Assembly: GCA_963840545.1 (NCBI GenBank)
Contig: CAWIZE010000001.1
Coordinates: 769,957 to 833,956 of the forward strand
Length of the DNA stretch: 64,000 bases
DNA from: JAKAWQ01 sp963840545
Lineage (GTDB): Bacteria; Pseudomonadota; Alphaproteobacteria; Acetobacterales; Acetobacteraceae
Direction of reading: 5' to 3'
Within the stretch, counting starts at the first letter, position 1, and every line of letters starts with the position of its first letter. The position numbers and the translations under genes are program-made. Shown piece after piece: positions 17,400 to 25,439 of this stretch. The notes beneath the pieces are model-generated. The model had not been told where the DNA came from. It made no database searches and saw only the letters and a program-made list of their open reading frames with translations.

Positions 17400-17669
17400 T
17401 TAATTCCGGCGCCGGTGCTCGAAGTCGGCATCGTAGATCTCACCGATTTCCCAGCGTCCCAGCCTCATGTCAGCGAGGTCGCGGTCGCTGAGACGGTGAA
17501 GCCGGGACTTCTCCCCGCTGCAACGAAGGTGTTCGCGGATGCGAACGAAAATCGCAAAGGGATTCACCCGTCCGGCCAGGGCTGCGCCGAACTGACTTCT
17601 TTGAGCCGGGTGGCCCGCAGCGGGTGCATCCGCGGAGAAGGGCTGTCCGTATGGGGTGCTCATTGCCAT
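17400..17669 (-). CDS. DUF1127 (YjiS-like) small protein
   Basis: 89 aa, ATG at 17669 with GAGGAGA about 10 bp upstream. The C-terminal half RLHRLSDRDLADMRLGRWEIGEI matches the DUF1127 pattern (LSDRELADIGLxRxDI). Such small proteins occur in many copies in alphaproteobacteria; some are linked to phosphate, small-RNA or stress responses, but no role can be given here. A second DUF1127 gene lies at 55636. Confidence 0.7.
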   Translation of the reverse strand: MAMSTPYGQPFSADAPAAGHPAQRSQFGAALAGRVNPFAIFVRIREHLRCSGEKSRLHRLSDRDLADMRLGRWEIGEIYDADFEHRRRN

Positions 17670-17840
17670 GGGTCTGTTTCTCCTCTGGTGCGGCGTGAAA
17701 TCCCCGGTTCGAGTGAACGCGCCTCGGCTGCGGGTGCGGTTGGGTCCGCCGATGCGGTTACCAGATCGTGGCTTGGCGACTGGCCGGCGGCGTCACGCCG
17801 TTATCGTCCTGCATTTGTAGACGGATCGATGTCTCAACGA

Positions 17841-17856
17841 TGTGAGGCGTCTCACA
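17841..17856. promoter_or_regulatory. CRP/FNR-type palindrome
   Basis: TGTGAGGCGTCTCACA is an exact match to the TGTGA-N6-TCACA consensus of CRP-type regulators and a perfect palindrome apart from its centre. It lies 172 bp upstream of the DUF1127 start. To the right, at 17857, an ATG opens a 44-codon frame without recognisable content. The regulated gene is not clear. Confidence 0.5.
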
Positions 17857-18233
17857 ATGAATGGAGGCACCACCGGGCTCCGCGCGCTGCCCGACCGTCA
17901 CGTGGCGGCGAAAACAAAGCCGCCCGAATGCCGCTCGACCAGCACGGCTTTCTCGCCGAGCAAGTGGCGTTGGATTGCCCGATGGACCTGACCGGCGAGC
18001 GCAACCTGGAGGGGTGTTCGGTCTGGCGCCGGGTCCAGGCGCCGATCCGAGAGTTGGGGCGGACCGAGCGGCGGGAGGGGGAAAGCGCGCACTGAGGCAC
18101 GGCGCAAGTTCTTGGTCGGCCGCCTCGAACTGTAAGACTTCACAACATCCGCACCTGTGAAGCTGCCATTACGCAACTGTGAAGAGCGAAGAAGCCCCCC
18201 GGCCTGGGCTCCGGAAGCGGCACGGCGGTGACC
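17857..18233. other. Stretch without recognisable gene
   Basis: Several short open frames exist on both strands, none with a recognisable domain or a convincing ribosome site. A 7-bp inverted repeat CTTCACA/TGTGAAG lies at 18138-18162, with a third TGTGAAG about 16 bp further. The composition is less GC-rich than the flanks, fitting decayed accessory DNA. Confidence 0.4.
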
Positions 18234-18488
18234 TCACTTCAGAAGGTCGTCGAGTCCCGCCTGTTCCGCGTCCATCTCCGCTCGCCGCACCGCATCCACC
18301 ACCACCGAGGCGGCGCCCACGGTCCGATGGGTCCGCCGTGCCGCGGCCACGAGCCAGTCGTAGTGATCCGCCGACATCAGCACCAGCGCGCGCCGTCCGT
18401 GCCGAGTGATCTCCACCGGCTCCCGCTGCGCCTGATGCTGGAACTCGCCGAATTTGCGCTGAAACTCAACGGCGGTCGTGCGAGCCAT
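18234..18488 (-). CDS. Phd/YefM-type antitoxin (orphan)
   Basis: 84 aa from ATG at 18488 with GAAGGAG just upstream. MARTTAVEFQRKFGEFQHQAQREPVEITRHGRRALVLMSADHYDWL is the Phd/YefM DNA-binding domain, including the typical ITRHGRRALVLMS strand region. No Doc, YoeB or PIN toxin gene follows downstream. The A/T-rich leader (18489-18540), with AATTCAGATATT-like sequence, may hold its promoter and operator. It could act on an unlinked toxin or be a leftover. Confidence 0.78.
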   Translation of the reverse strand: MARTTAVEFQRKFGEFQHQAQREPVEITRHGRRALVLMSADHYDWLVAAARRTHRTVGAASVVVDAVRRAEMDAEQAGLDDLLK

Positions 18489-18689
18489 GGCTCCTTCGGT
18501 CGCAGAACAACAGAATATCTGAATTGTCTGCATTATCCCAAAACAGACCGAGAGTGTCGAGGGCAACCGCTCTCGGCGGTCCAGGGCGATCGGCGCCGGC
18601 AGTCGTGCCCCCACGGCTTTGCGCGATGGGGCCGCTCGGCGCCGGAGCCCCCGACCAATACGCCGACCTGACGCGGACCTGACGCCGCC

Positions 18690-19139
18690 CTACGGCACCA
18701 CCACGCTCCACTCCTCGCGCCCGCCCAGCAGCGCGCGGATCGCCCCCGCCTGCCGCTCCAGCGCCGCGCGCAGCACCGCATCCGCCGGCAGTCCCCCGGC
18801 GATCAGGATCGCGCCGTCAGGCCTCAGCGCCAGCCGATGCCAGCCGCCCTGCTCCACCGCCTCGATCACCTCGCGCGCGCTCATCCGCGCCGCCGCCGCG
18901 CGGCATTCGGCCTCCTCGGCAGCACGCCGCGCGACCGCGGCCCCGCTTCTCTTCTCCGCCTCGTCTGCCTCGATCCGCCGCCCGCATTCCTCGAGCAGCC
19001 GCGCGCACTCGGCCTCATCGCCCGCGAACCGCGCCGCGACGAACCGCTGCTCGAGCCCGGCGCGCCACGGCCCGGGGCTCAGCCCCCGCGCGACCGCCAT
19101 GCCGATCGTCCGGTCGAATTCCTGCGAAAGATCCAGCAT
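18690..19139 (-). CDS. Hypothetical protein
   Basis: 149 aa from ATG at 19139 (GAAGGAC 5 bp upstream). The centre (about residues 30-90) is charged and Ala/Glu/Arg-rich and probably helical (EAECARLLEECGRRIEADEAEKR). The C-terminus WHRLALRPDGAILIAGG is more hydrophobic. I do not recognise the family. It lies between the orphan antitoxin and an amidohydrolase remnant. Confidence 0.55.
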   Translation of the reverse strand: MLDLSQEFDRTIGMAVARGLSPGPWRAGLEQRFVAARFAGDEAECARLLEECGRRIEADEAEKRSGAAVARRAAEEAECRAAAARMSAREVIEAVEQGGWHRLALRPDGAILIAGGLPADAVLRAALERQAGAIRALLGGREEWSVVVP

Positions 19140-19286
19140 CGCCGTCCTTCCCTCGCCCCGCCCCGCATCCCGCCCCGCACCGTCGTACAGCCGGTCTCCC
19201 CACTGAAGCCACCCGGGACAACGCACGCCCGCCCTCCGTCCCGGGACAAGCCGCGCCCGCGCCCTGTCCCTCCCTGCTCGGCCTCC

Positions 19287-19620
19287 TCACACCCCGATCC
19301 GCAGCAGCGCCGCCGCGTTCCCGAACGCGACGCGCGCCCGCACCTCCTCCGCGAGCTTCGTGCTGTCCATGAACTTGCCCGCTACCTCGGATACCTCGAA
19401 CGGGTAGTCGATCGAGAACATCACCCGCCCCGCCCCCAGCGCCGGCTTGCCGCTCTTGAAGTAGGGAAGCAGCGCCGGGGTGATGAAATGCTCCTCGAGC
19501 GCGATCTTGGAGCGGGCGACGGTCGGGTTCTGTGCCGCCCCCCGTGCGGCGGCGCCGGCCGCAACCGCGGCCGACGCGGGCGGCCGACGCGGCGAGAACG
19601 GCGCGGCGGGTCGCTTGCAT
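19287..19620 (-). pseudogene. Amidohydrolase-2 (decarboxylase-like) remnant with internal deletion
   Basis: Reading from ATG 19620 (MQATRRAVLAASAA, a Tat-like leader), a 13-bp tandem duplication shifts the frame; the other frame then continues AAQNPTVARSKIALEEHFITPALLPYFKS. That is the N-terminus of amidohydrolase-2 enzymes such as resorcylate/dihydroxybenzoate decarboxylases. It runs directly into GRVMFSIDYPFEVSEVAGKF and ARVAFGNAAALLRI, the C-terminal block of the same family. Roughly 200-plus residues between the two, including the metal and active-site residues, are missing. It cannot encode an active enzyme. Confidence 0.65.
19567..19592 (-). repeat. Perfect 13-bp tandem duplication in the remnant's signal region
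   Basis: Units 19567-19579 and 19580-19592 are identical (GCGGCCGACGCGG). One copy less would put the leader MQATRRAVLAAS and the body of the protein in the same frame. Confidence 0.85.
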
Positions 19621-19744
19621 GGCACTCGCGGATGGTTCGGGTCGGACGATGTTCGCAGACCCGCACCCTGGACGAGTGGCTTGCGCGCGCCGAGAGCCGT
19701 TTTACGGCCGCCGCCCCCATTGCCGCCAGCGGGACAAGACGCGC

Positions 19745-20371
19745 TCAGCCTTTGTCCCGGGACGTGGCGGCAGCGCGCGCTGTCCCGCCCCGCCGCATCC
19801 GCTTGAGCGCCTGGGCGATCGCCGTTTCCCGCCGCTCCTCGCCCACGGAAACGGCGAAAGCGGCGCGGATGAAGCGCACCGCGGCGCCGTCGTTCGAGGG
19901 CGCGTAAACCCGCCCGGGATTGGCCTCCTTCATCGCCGCGAGGAAGACGCGAAAGAGCCCCGCCGCCTCCTCGTGCCAGCTGGGCCCAGGCGCGGCCTTC
20001 GCGGCGAGAGTTGGAAGAATCTGCTCCAATGCCGCACGCGCGGCGCGCACTTTCCGCGCCATGACTGCCCGTTCACGAAGCCCCGGCTCGCTCATGGGAA
20101 GGCTCGGAACCCGCGCGATATCACTTTGAAATTGCGCATGAATTGTCTCAAGCCTCGCGAGCTCCGCGAGCACCGTCAAGGCCGCCCGGGCGGCCCCCGG
20201 GGCGCCCGCTTCGCCCACTTTGCTCGCGGGCGGCCGCGCCCTTCTCAGCCGCAGGAACTGCAGCCACGTCGCGGCCTCGCGGCACGCCTCGATCCCCGGA
20301 ACCTTGTCCTCGCCGCGCAAAATCTCGCGAAAAATCGCCCTGACCGCCGGCGCCGTGATCTCGCCCGTCAC
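19745..20371 (-). CDS. Hypothetical protein coupled to the oxidoreductase
   Basis: 208 aa from GTG at 20371, overlapping the stop of the oxidoreductase gene upstream by four bases, which supports translation. The sequence is helical and Ala/Arg-rich with no signal peptide or membrane span (IFREILRGEDKVPGIEACREAATWLQFLRL; SEPGLRERAVMARKVRAARAALEQIL). I do not recognise a family. The short N-terminal block, with its DKVPGIEACREAATWLQ stretch, recalls phage small-terminase-like or structural proteins only vaguely. Confidence 0.6.
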   Translation of the reverse strand: MTGEITAPAVRAIFREILRGEDKVPGIEACREAATWLQFLRLRRARPPASKVGEAGAPGAARAALTVLAELARLETIHAQFQSDIARVPSLPMSEPGLRERAVMARKVRAARAALEQILPTLAAKAAPGPSWHEEAAGLFRVFLAAMKEANPGRVYAPSNDGAAVRFIRAAFAVSVGEERRETAIAQALKRMRRGGTARAAATSRDKG

Positions 20372-21345
20372 GCGGCGGGGATGAGGCCCGAGGCGACCGC
20401 GCGGGCGCGCGAGGCATCCATGCTCTCCGCCACCATCAGCGCCGCCGCCAGCGCCCGCCGCCCCGCCGCGGCATCGACCACGATCGGCCCCTCGCCGCGC
20501 ACCGCGGCGAAGAACGCGGCATGCTCGGCGGCCAGCGAATCATGGTCCTCCCACGAGCTTTCGGTCATCGCGAAGCCTTCGAGCCCGGGCAGCGGCAATC
20601 CGGGTCCGCCGCGCCCGATCATGAACAGCTTCCGATTGACGAAATCGAGCGAGATGTAGCCCTCGCGCGCGAAGAGCCGCATCCGCCGCTCGGTCCGGAG
20701 CGAGATCCGGCTGGCCGTTACCGTCGCCACGCAGCCATTGACGAAGCGCACCCGGGCGTTGGCGATGTCCTCGCTCGCGCTCGCGACCGGCGCGCCCACC
20801 GCATCGACGCTCTCGATCGGGCTTTCCACCAGCGCGAGCACCAGGTCGAGGTCGTGGATCATGAGGTCGAGCACCACCGAAACATCGGTGCCGCGCTGCT
20901 TGAAGGGCGCGATCCGGATCGCCTCGATGTAGAGCGGCTTCTGCATGTGCTCGGTGAGCGCGCGGAAGGCCGCCGAGAACCGCTCGAGGTGGCCGACCTG
21001 CAGCACGGCCCGCCGCTCCGCCGCCAGCCCGACCAGGATGTCCGCCTCGGGCAGCGTCGCTGCGATCGGCTTTTCGACGAGCACGTGCCGGCCGGCCGCC
21101 AGCGCCTGCGCGGCGAGCGAAAAATGCGCCTCCGCCGGGGCAGCGATGATCACCGCCGCGCAGGCGGCGAGGAGCTCGGGCCAGGAGAGCGCGGGCGCGC
21201 CCGTCTCCCAGCCGAGCGTCCGCGCGCGCTCGGCGTCCAGGTCATGCACGCCGGCGAGCCGCACGCCCGGGCCGGTCGCGGCCTTGAGCGCGTGGAAGCG
21301 CCCGAAATGCCCGCATCCGGCAACGCCCACGGCAATGTCGGTCAC
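20368..21345 (-). CDS. Gfo/Idh/MocA-family NAD(P)-dependent oxidoreductase
   Basis: 325 aa from GTG at 21345, which follows GGTGAGG and lies 8 bp after the upstream stop; a TTG at 21363 would add six residues. The N-terminal Rossmann motif GVAGCGHFGRFHA, the VEKPIA block with the conserved Lys and the VGHLERFSAA region are family hallmarks. MIHDLDLVLAL carries the His typical of the catalytic C-terminal domain. It resembles sugar dehydrogenases acting on nucleotide sugars or inositols; the substrate cannot be fixed. Confidence 0.82.
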   Translation of the reverse strand: MTDIAVGVAGCGHFGRFHALKAATGPGVRLAGVHDLDAERARTLGWETGAPALSWPELLAACAAVIIAAPAEAHFSLAAQALAAGRHVLVEKPIAATLPEADILVGLAAERRAVLQVGHLERFSAAFRALTEHMQKPLYIEAIRIAPFKQRGTDVSVVLDLMIHDLDLVLALVESPIESVDAVGAPVASASEDIANARVRFVNGCVATVTASRISLRTERRMRLFAREGYISLDFVNRKLFMIGRGGPGLPLPGLEGFAMTESSWEDHDSLAAEHAAFFAAVRGEGPIVVDAAAGRRALAAALMVAESMDASRARAVASGLIPAA

Positions 21346-21352
21346 GTCCGCC

Positions 21353-22609
21353 TCACCTGCCAAGGCGGGCTCGGTTGGCGCGCGCCAGCACCGCCTCGAA
21401 CAGCACCTGGCAGCCCGCTTCGGCCTCCTCCGGGCGCATGCTCTCGGCCTCGTTGTGCGAGAGCCCGTCCTTGCAGGGGGTGAAAATCATCGCGCTCGGC
21501 ACGCGTTGGGCGACATAGACCGCGTCGTGCCCCGCCCCCGAGACGATTTTTCGCGACCTGTATCCGAGCCTTTCGGCGGCCGCGCGCACCAGCTCGACGC
21601 ACCCGGGGTCGAAGGGCTGGGCGGGAATGCGAAAGAGCTCGGTGAGCGCGAATTCGAGCCCGTCGGCTTGGGCGAGCGCTGCCGCCTGCTCGGAAAAAAC
21701 CGCGCCGATCCGCTCGATCGCCGCCGCGTCGGGGTGGCGGAACTCGACCGCGAAGCGGACCTCGCCCGGGATCACGTTGCGGCTGTTGGGATAGACCTGG
21801 ATCTGCCCGACCGTCCCGCGCCCGTCCTCGCCCTCGCCCCGCATCAGCCGCTCGACCAGCAGGATGATCCGTGCCGCACCGCTCAGCGCGTCGCGCCGCC
21901 GGGAGGGCGGCGTCGTCCCGGCATGCGATTCGCGGCCCGTCAGCACGGCGTCGTACCAGATCTGCGCCTGGGCGCCGGTGACGATGCCGATCATCCGCTC
22001 CTCGGCCTCGAGGATCGGCCCCTGCTCGATATGCAGCTCGAAATAGGCGTCCGCCGGAAAGGCGGCGGCGGGAATCGTTCCGCGATAGCCGATTTCGTCG
22101 AGCGCCGCGCCGACGCTCACCCCCTCCGGATCGCTCAGCGCATAGGTCTTCTCGAGCGGATAGACCCCCGCCCAGACGCCGCTGCCCATCAGCGAATGGC
22201 CAAATCGGCTGCCCTCCTCGTCGGTCCAGTTGACGAGCTCGAGCGGGGCCTCGGTCTCGATCCCGAGATCGTCCAGCGTCCGCATCACCTCGAGCCCGGC
22301 CAGCACCCCGAGCGCGCCGTCGAATTTGCCGCCCGAGGGCTGGCTGTCGAGATGGCTGCCGAACAGCACCGGCAGCCGCGCCGGGTCGCGCCCGGCGCGG
22401 CGGGCGAACATGTTGCCCATCGCATCGACCCGCACGCTGAGCCCCGCCGCCTCGCAGAGCGAGCGGAAGCGCTCGCGCCCGGCGCGGTCCACGTCGCTGA
22501 GCGCGAGCCGCCGCACGCCGCCTTTGGGCGTGGCGCCGATCTCCGCCATCCGCATCAGCTCGTCCCACAGGCGCCTTGGGTCGATCCGCTGGTTGGTGCT
22601 GCCGCTCAC
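21353..22609 (-). CDS. Zn-dependent M20-type hydrolase (carbamoylase/allantoate amidohydrolase family)
   Basis: 418 aa from GTG at 22609 (GAGGGG six bases upstream). Metal-ligand motifs of the hydantoinase/carbamoylase family are all present: GSHLDSQPSGGKFDG, WTDEEGSRF, HIEQGPILE, SHAGTTP, and the C-terminal GAGHDA and HNEAES. Such enzymes hydrolyse N-carbamoyl amino acids, ureidoglycolate-type compounds or beta-ureidopropionate in the cytosol. A paralogue sits at 39133. The oxidoreductase gene starts 8 bp after its stop. Confidence 0.85.
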   Translation of the reverse strand: MSGSTNQRIDPRRLWDELMRMAEIGATPKGGVRRLALSDVDRAGRERFRSLCEAAGLSVRVDAMGNMFARRAGRDPARLPVLFGSHLDSQPSGGKFDGALGVLAGLEVMRTLDDLGIETEAPLELVNWTDEEGSRFGHSLMGSGVWAGVYPLEKTYALSDPEGVSVGAALDEIGYRGTIPAAAFPADAYFELHIEQGPILEAEERMIGIVTGAQAQIWYDAVLTGRESHAGTTPPSRRRDALSGAARIILLVERLMRGEGEDGRGTVGQIQVYPNSRNVIPGEVRFAVEFRHPDAAAIERIGAVFSEQAAALAQADGLEFALTELFRIPAQPFDPGCVELVRAAAERLGYRSRKIVSGAGHDAVYVAQRVPSAMIFTPCKDGLSHNEAESMRPEEAEAGCQVLFEAVLARANRARLGR

Positions 22610-22690
22610 GTCGTCCCCTCGACCCGATCGCCGGCGCATCTTGCCCGCCGGGCCGCTCTCTGCAAGCCTCGTTCGGGCAAGGAGGCCCCG

Positions 22691-23161
22691 ATGCCAGTGA
22701 CCTCGCGCCGCTCTCTCTTCGCCGGGGTCGCCGCAAGCGCCGGCGCGGCGCTGCTCGCGGGCTGCGCGCTGCCCAATCAGCGGACCTTCGGCGCGGCGCG
22801 GTACCTGCCGCCGGTGCCGCCCAAGCCCCCCGCCGTGCCCAAGCCGCCGCCCTGGCCCGGGCCGCCGCCGCTGGCGACGATCCGCTTCGACAATCCCGCG
22901 GCCGACTATGTCGGCCCGCTGCGCAAGGCGATCGCGGCGGCCGAGGCGGTCAAGCCCGACGCCGAGTTCGCCGTGGTGGGCGTGGCGCCGGCGACCGGCG
23001 CGCCGGACGCCCAGGCCGCCGCGGCCGCCGCGGCCGCCGACGCCGCGCGGGCGGTGATGCAGGCGATCGAGCGGATGGGCGTGCCCTCCGGGCGGCTGCT
23101 GCTGGCGACCCGCACCGATCCCTCGACCGACGAGCAGCTCGTCGAGGTCTATGTCCGCTAG
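22691..23161 (+). CDS. Predicted lipoprotein, Pro-rich linker and small C-terminal domain
   Basis: 156 aa, ATG preceded by AAGGAGG at 5 bp. The RRSLFAGVAASAGAALLAGC leader has a twin-arginine pair and a lipobox (LLAGC), so the mature protein starts at Cys ~25. A Pro-rich stretch (~45-65) is followed by an acidic domain ending PSGRLLLATRTDPSTDEQLVEVYVR, with an OmpA-like flavour (E-A-V-MGVPSGRL). Divergent from the hydrolase gene, with 81 bp between the starts. Role unknown, probably envelope. Confidence 0.65.
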   Translation: MPVTSRRSLFAGVAASAGAALLAGCALPNQRTFGAARYLPPVPPKPPAVPKPPPWPGPPPLATIRFDNPAADYVGPLRKAIAAAEAVKPDAEFAVVGVAPATGAPDAQAAAAAAAADAARAVMQAIERMGVPSGRLLLATRTDPSTDEQLVEVYVR

Positions 23162-23210
23162 AGTGGGATGGGATCGCTCGCGCTCTCCCACCCCACTCCA
23201 GCTCTTTGTT
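23161..23210 (+). terminator. Probable intrinsic terminator
   Basis: A 13-bp stem with one mismatch (arms 23161-23173 and 23186-23198, 12-base loop) follows directly on the lipoprotein stop codon and is trailed by CTCTTTGTTT. Confidence 0.6.
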
Positions 23211-23221
23211 TGATCGCGTGA

Positions 23222-24148
23222 TTGAGACCTACGGTGTTCCACCTTCGGTCATCACGCTCTGGAACCATCGGCGTGCGTCCGGCCGGGCGGGCGGAGGGGC
23301 TTGGGCTCCTCCTCTGCACCGTCATCGCATGGGGCCTCAACTGGCCGGCGCTCAAGCTCCTGCTCGAGCACCTGCCGCCCTTCTCGATGCGCACGGTGAC
23401 GGCGGTCGCCGCGGGGACCCTGGTGATGGCGTTGGCCGCCCTCCGCGGCGAGCGGCTGATGCCCCCGCGCGGGCAGTGGCGGCGCCTGATGCTCGCCGCC
23501 TTCCTCAACTACACCTCCTGGCTCGGCTTCGTCTCGGTCGCGCTGGTCTGGCTGCCCGCCTCGACCGCCGTGATCATCACCTACACCATGCCCGTCTGGG
23601 CGATGTGCCTGGCCTGGCCGGTGCTCGGCGAGCGGCCGCGCCCGCTGCCCCTGGTCGGGCTCGCGCTCGGCATCGGCGGGGTCGCCGCCGTGCTCGATGG
23701 CGGCCGCGCCGCGATCCCGCCCGGCGCGTGGCCGGGCGTCGCCGCCGCGTTCGCCGCCGCGGTGCTGTTCGCGCTCGGCTCGGTGGTGACCAAGCGCGCG
23801 CCGCTGGCGATGCCGCCGCTCGCCCTGGTGGGCTGGCAGATCCTGCTCGGCATCGCCCCGATCGCCGTCCTGGCACTCCTCTTCGAGCACCCCGACTTCG
23901 CCGCCCTCGGCGCCCTCGAATGGCTCGCCCTCGCCTACACCGCCTTCGTCGGGCTGGTGGTGTCCTATCTCTGCTGGTTCCGCGCCCTGAAGTTGCTTCC
24001 CGCCTCGGTCGCGACCACCGGCACGCTCCTCGTCCCCGTCGTCGGCGTCTTCAGCTCGGGGCTGCTGCTCGGCGAGCCGGTCGGCCTCGCCCAGCTCCTC
24101 GCACTCGCGCTGACCATCGGCGGGGTTGCGCTCGCCGCCAGGAGCTAG
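23222..24148 (+). CDS. EamA/DMT-superfamily transporter
   Basis: 308 aa with about ten hydrophobic helices in two EamA halves (GLNWPALKLLLEHLPPF... and GSVVTKRAPLAMPPLALVGWQILLG...). These inner-membrane proteins export amino acids, metabolites or drugs. The upstream frame starts at TTG 23222; GTG at 23273 (VRPAGRAEGLG), just before the first helix, is an alternative start. No ribosome site is convincing for either. The methyltransferase gene begins 12 bp after its stop. Confidence 0.8.
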   Translation: MRPTVFHLRSSRSGTIGVRPAGRAEGLGLLLCTVIAWGLNWPALKLLLEHLPPFSMRTVTAVAAGTLVMALAALRGERLMPPRGQWRRLMLAAFLNYTSWLGFVSVALVWLPASTAVIITYTMPVWAMCLAWPVLGERPRPLPLVGLALGIGGVAAVLDGGRAAIPPGAWPGVAAAFAAAVLFALGSVVTKRAPLAMPPLALVGWQILLGIAPIAVLALLFEHPDFAALGALEWLALAYTAFVGLVVSYLCWFRALKLLPASVATTGTLLVPVVGVFSSGLLLGEPVGLAQLLALALTIGGVALAARS

Positions 24149-24160
24149 ATAACCCTGCCC

Positions 24161-25360
24161 ATGGACAAGGCGATGGATATCGCGGCGCGGCCCCTGATCC
24201 GCCTCCGGCCCGGGGCGGATCGCCGCCTCAAATCCGGCTACCCCTGGGCGTTCAGCAACGAGATCGCGATGAGCCCGGAGCTGCGCGAGTTCCCGGCCGG
24301 CGGCCTCGTGCGCCTCGAAGGCGATGACGGCGTCCGCTTCGGCACCTGCTTCTTCAACCCCCACAGCCTGATCTCCGCCCGCCAGCTCGACCACGACCCC
24401 ACCGCCGAGATCAATTCCGGCTGGGTCCAGCTCCGGCTTGCCGAGGCCGCGAGCCTGCGCGCCCGCTTCTTCGCGACGCCCTTCCATCGCCTGGTCCATG
24501 CCGAGGCGGACCGCCTGCCGGGGCTGATCATCGACCGCTTCGGCCCGCTCGCCGTGGTCCAGGCGAACACCGCCGGCATGGACCGGCTGCTGCCCGAGAT
24601 CACCGCGGCGCTGGAGGCGCTGCTGCCGCTCACCGCCGTGCTGGCGCGCAACAACTCCGCCATGCGCGGGCTCGAGGGGCTGCCCACCGAGGTGCGGCTG
24701 CTGCTCGGCGCCCTGCCCGCCGACCTCGTCGTCGAAGAGGGAGGAATAAGCTTTCCGATCGATCCCCAGGGGGGCCAGAAGACCGGCTGGTTCTACGACC
24801 AGAAGGAGAGCCGGGACCGGATCGCGGGGCTGGCGCGCGGCGCCCGGGTGCTCGACCTCTTCTGCCACACCGGCGGCTTCGGCCTCCGCGCGGCCGCCGC
24901 CGGTGCCGAGCGGGTGCTGCTGGTGGATAGCAGCGCCGCGGCGTTGGCGCTCGCCCGCGAGGCGGCCGGGCGGAACGGGCTCGCGGTCGAGTTCAAGCGC
25001 GAGGATTGCTTCGCCGCGATGGCCGACCTCGCCGCGAGCGGGAGAAAATTCGACATCGTCGTCGCCGATCCTCCGCCCTTCATCCCGGCGCGGAAGGACC
25101 AGGCGGCGGGCCTGCGTGGCTATGGGCGGATGGCGCGGATGGCGGCGGCATTGGTGGCGCCGGGCGGTTTTCTCTTCGTCGCCTCGTGCAGCCACCACGC
25201 CGCGCCCGACGCCTTCGCCGCCGCGATCGCCCACGGCCTCGCCCGCGCCGGGCGGACGGGGCGGACCCTGCATGCCGGCGGCGCCGGGCCCGACCACCCC
25301 ATCCACCCGCATCTGCCTGAGAGCGCCTATCTCAAGACGCTGCTGATCCAGCTTTTTTGA
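24161..25360 (+). CDS. rlmI: Class I rRNA large-subunit methyltransferase, RlmI-like
   Basis: 399 aa. An N-terminal PUA-like domain (RLKSGYPWAFSNEI) is followed by an RlmI-type central part (QGGQKTGWFYDQKESRDR) and a SAM-binding Rossmann domain (VLDLFCHTGGFGLRAAAAGA, VDSSAAALALAREA). The catalytic-loop motif is ADPPPFI. RlmI methylates a cytosine C5 in 23S rRNA. The RlmI versus RlmK/L-like subfamily choice rests on overall order and length. Confidence 0.78.
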   Translation: MDKAMDIAARPLIRLRPGADRRLKSGYPWAFSNEIAMSPELREFPAGGLVRLEGDDGVRFGTCFFNPHSLISARQLDHDPTAEINSGWVQLRLAEAASLRARFFATPFHRLVHAEADRLPGLIIDRFGPLAVVQANTAGMDRLLPEITAALEALLPLTAVLARNNSAMRGLEGLPTEVRLLLGALPADLVVEEGGISFPIDPQGGQKTGWFYDQKESRDRIAGLARGARVLDLFCHTGGFGLRAAAAGAERVLLVDSSAAALALAREAAGRNGLAVEFKREDCFAAMADLAASGRKFDIVVADPPPFIPARKDQAAGLRGYGRMARMAAALVAPGGFLFVASCSHHAAPDAFAAAIAHGLARAGRTGRTLHAGGAGPDHPIHPHLPESAYLKTLLIQLF

Positions 25361-25439
25361 CCCGCCTTTGCGCGACGGGGCGTTGCCGCTGGCCGCGAAG
25401 CCGTCTATGGCGGGCGGCCCCCCAACAGGAAGACGCGGG

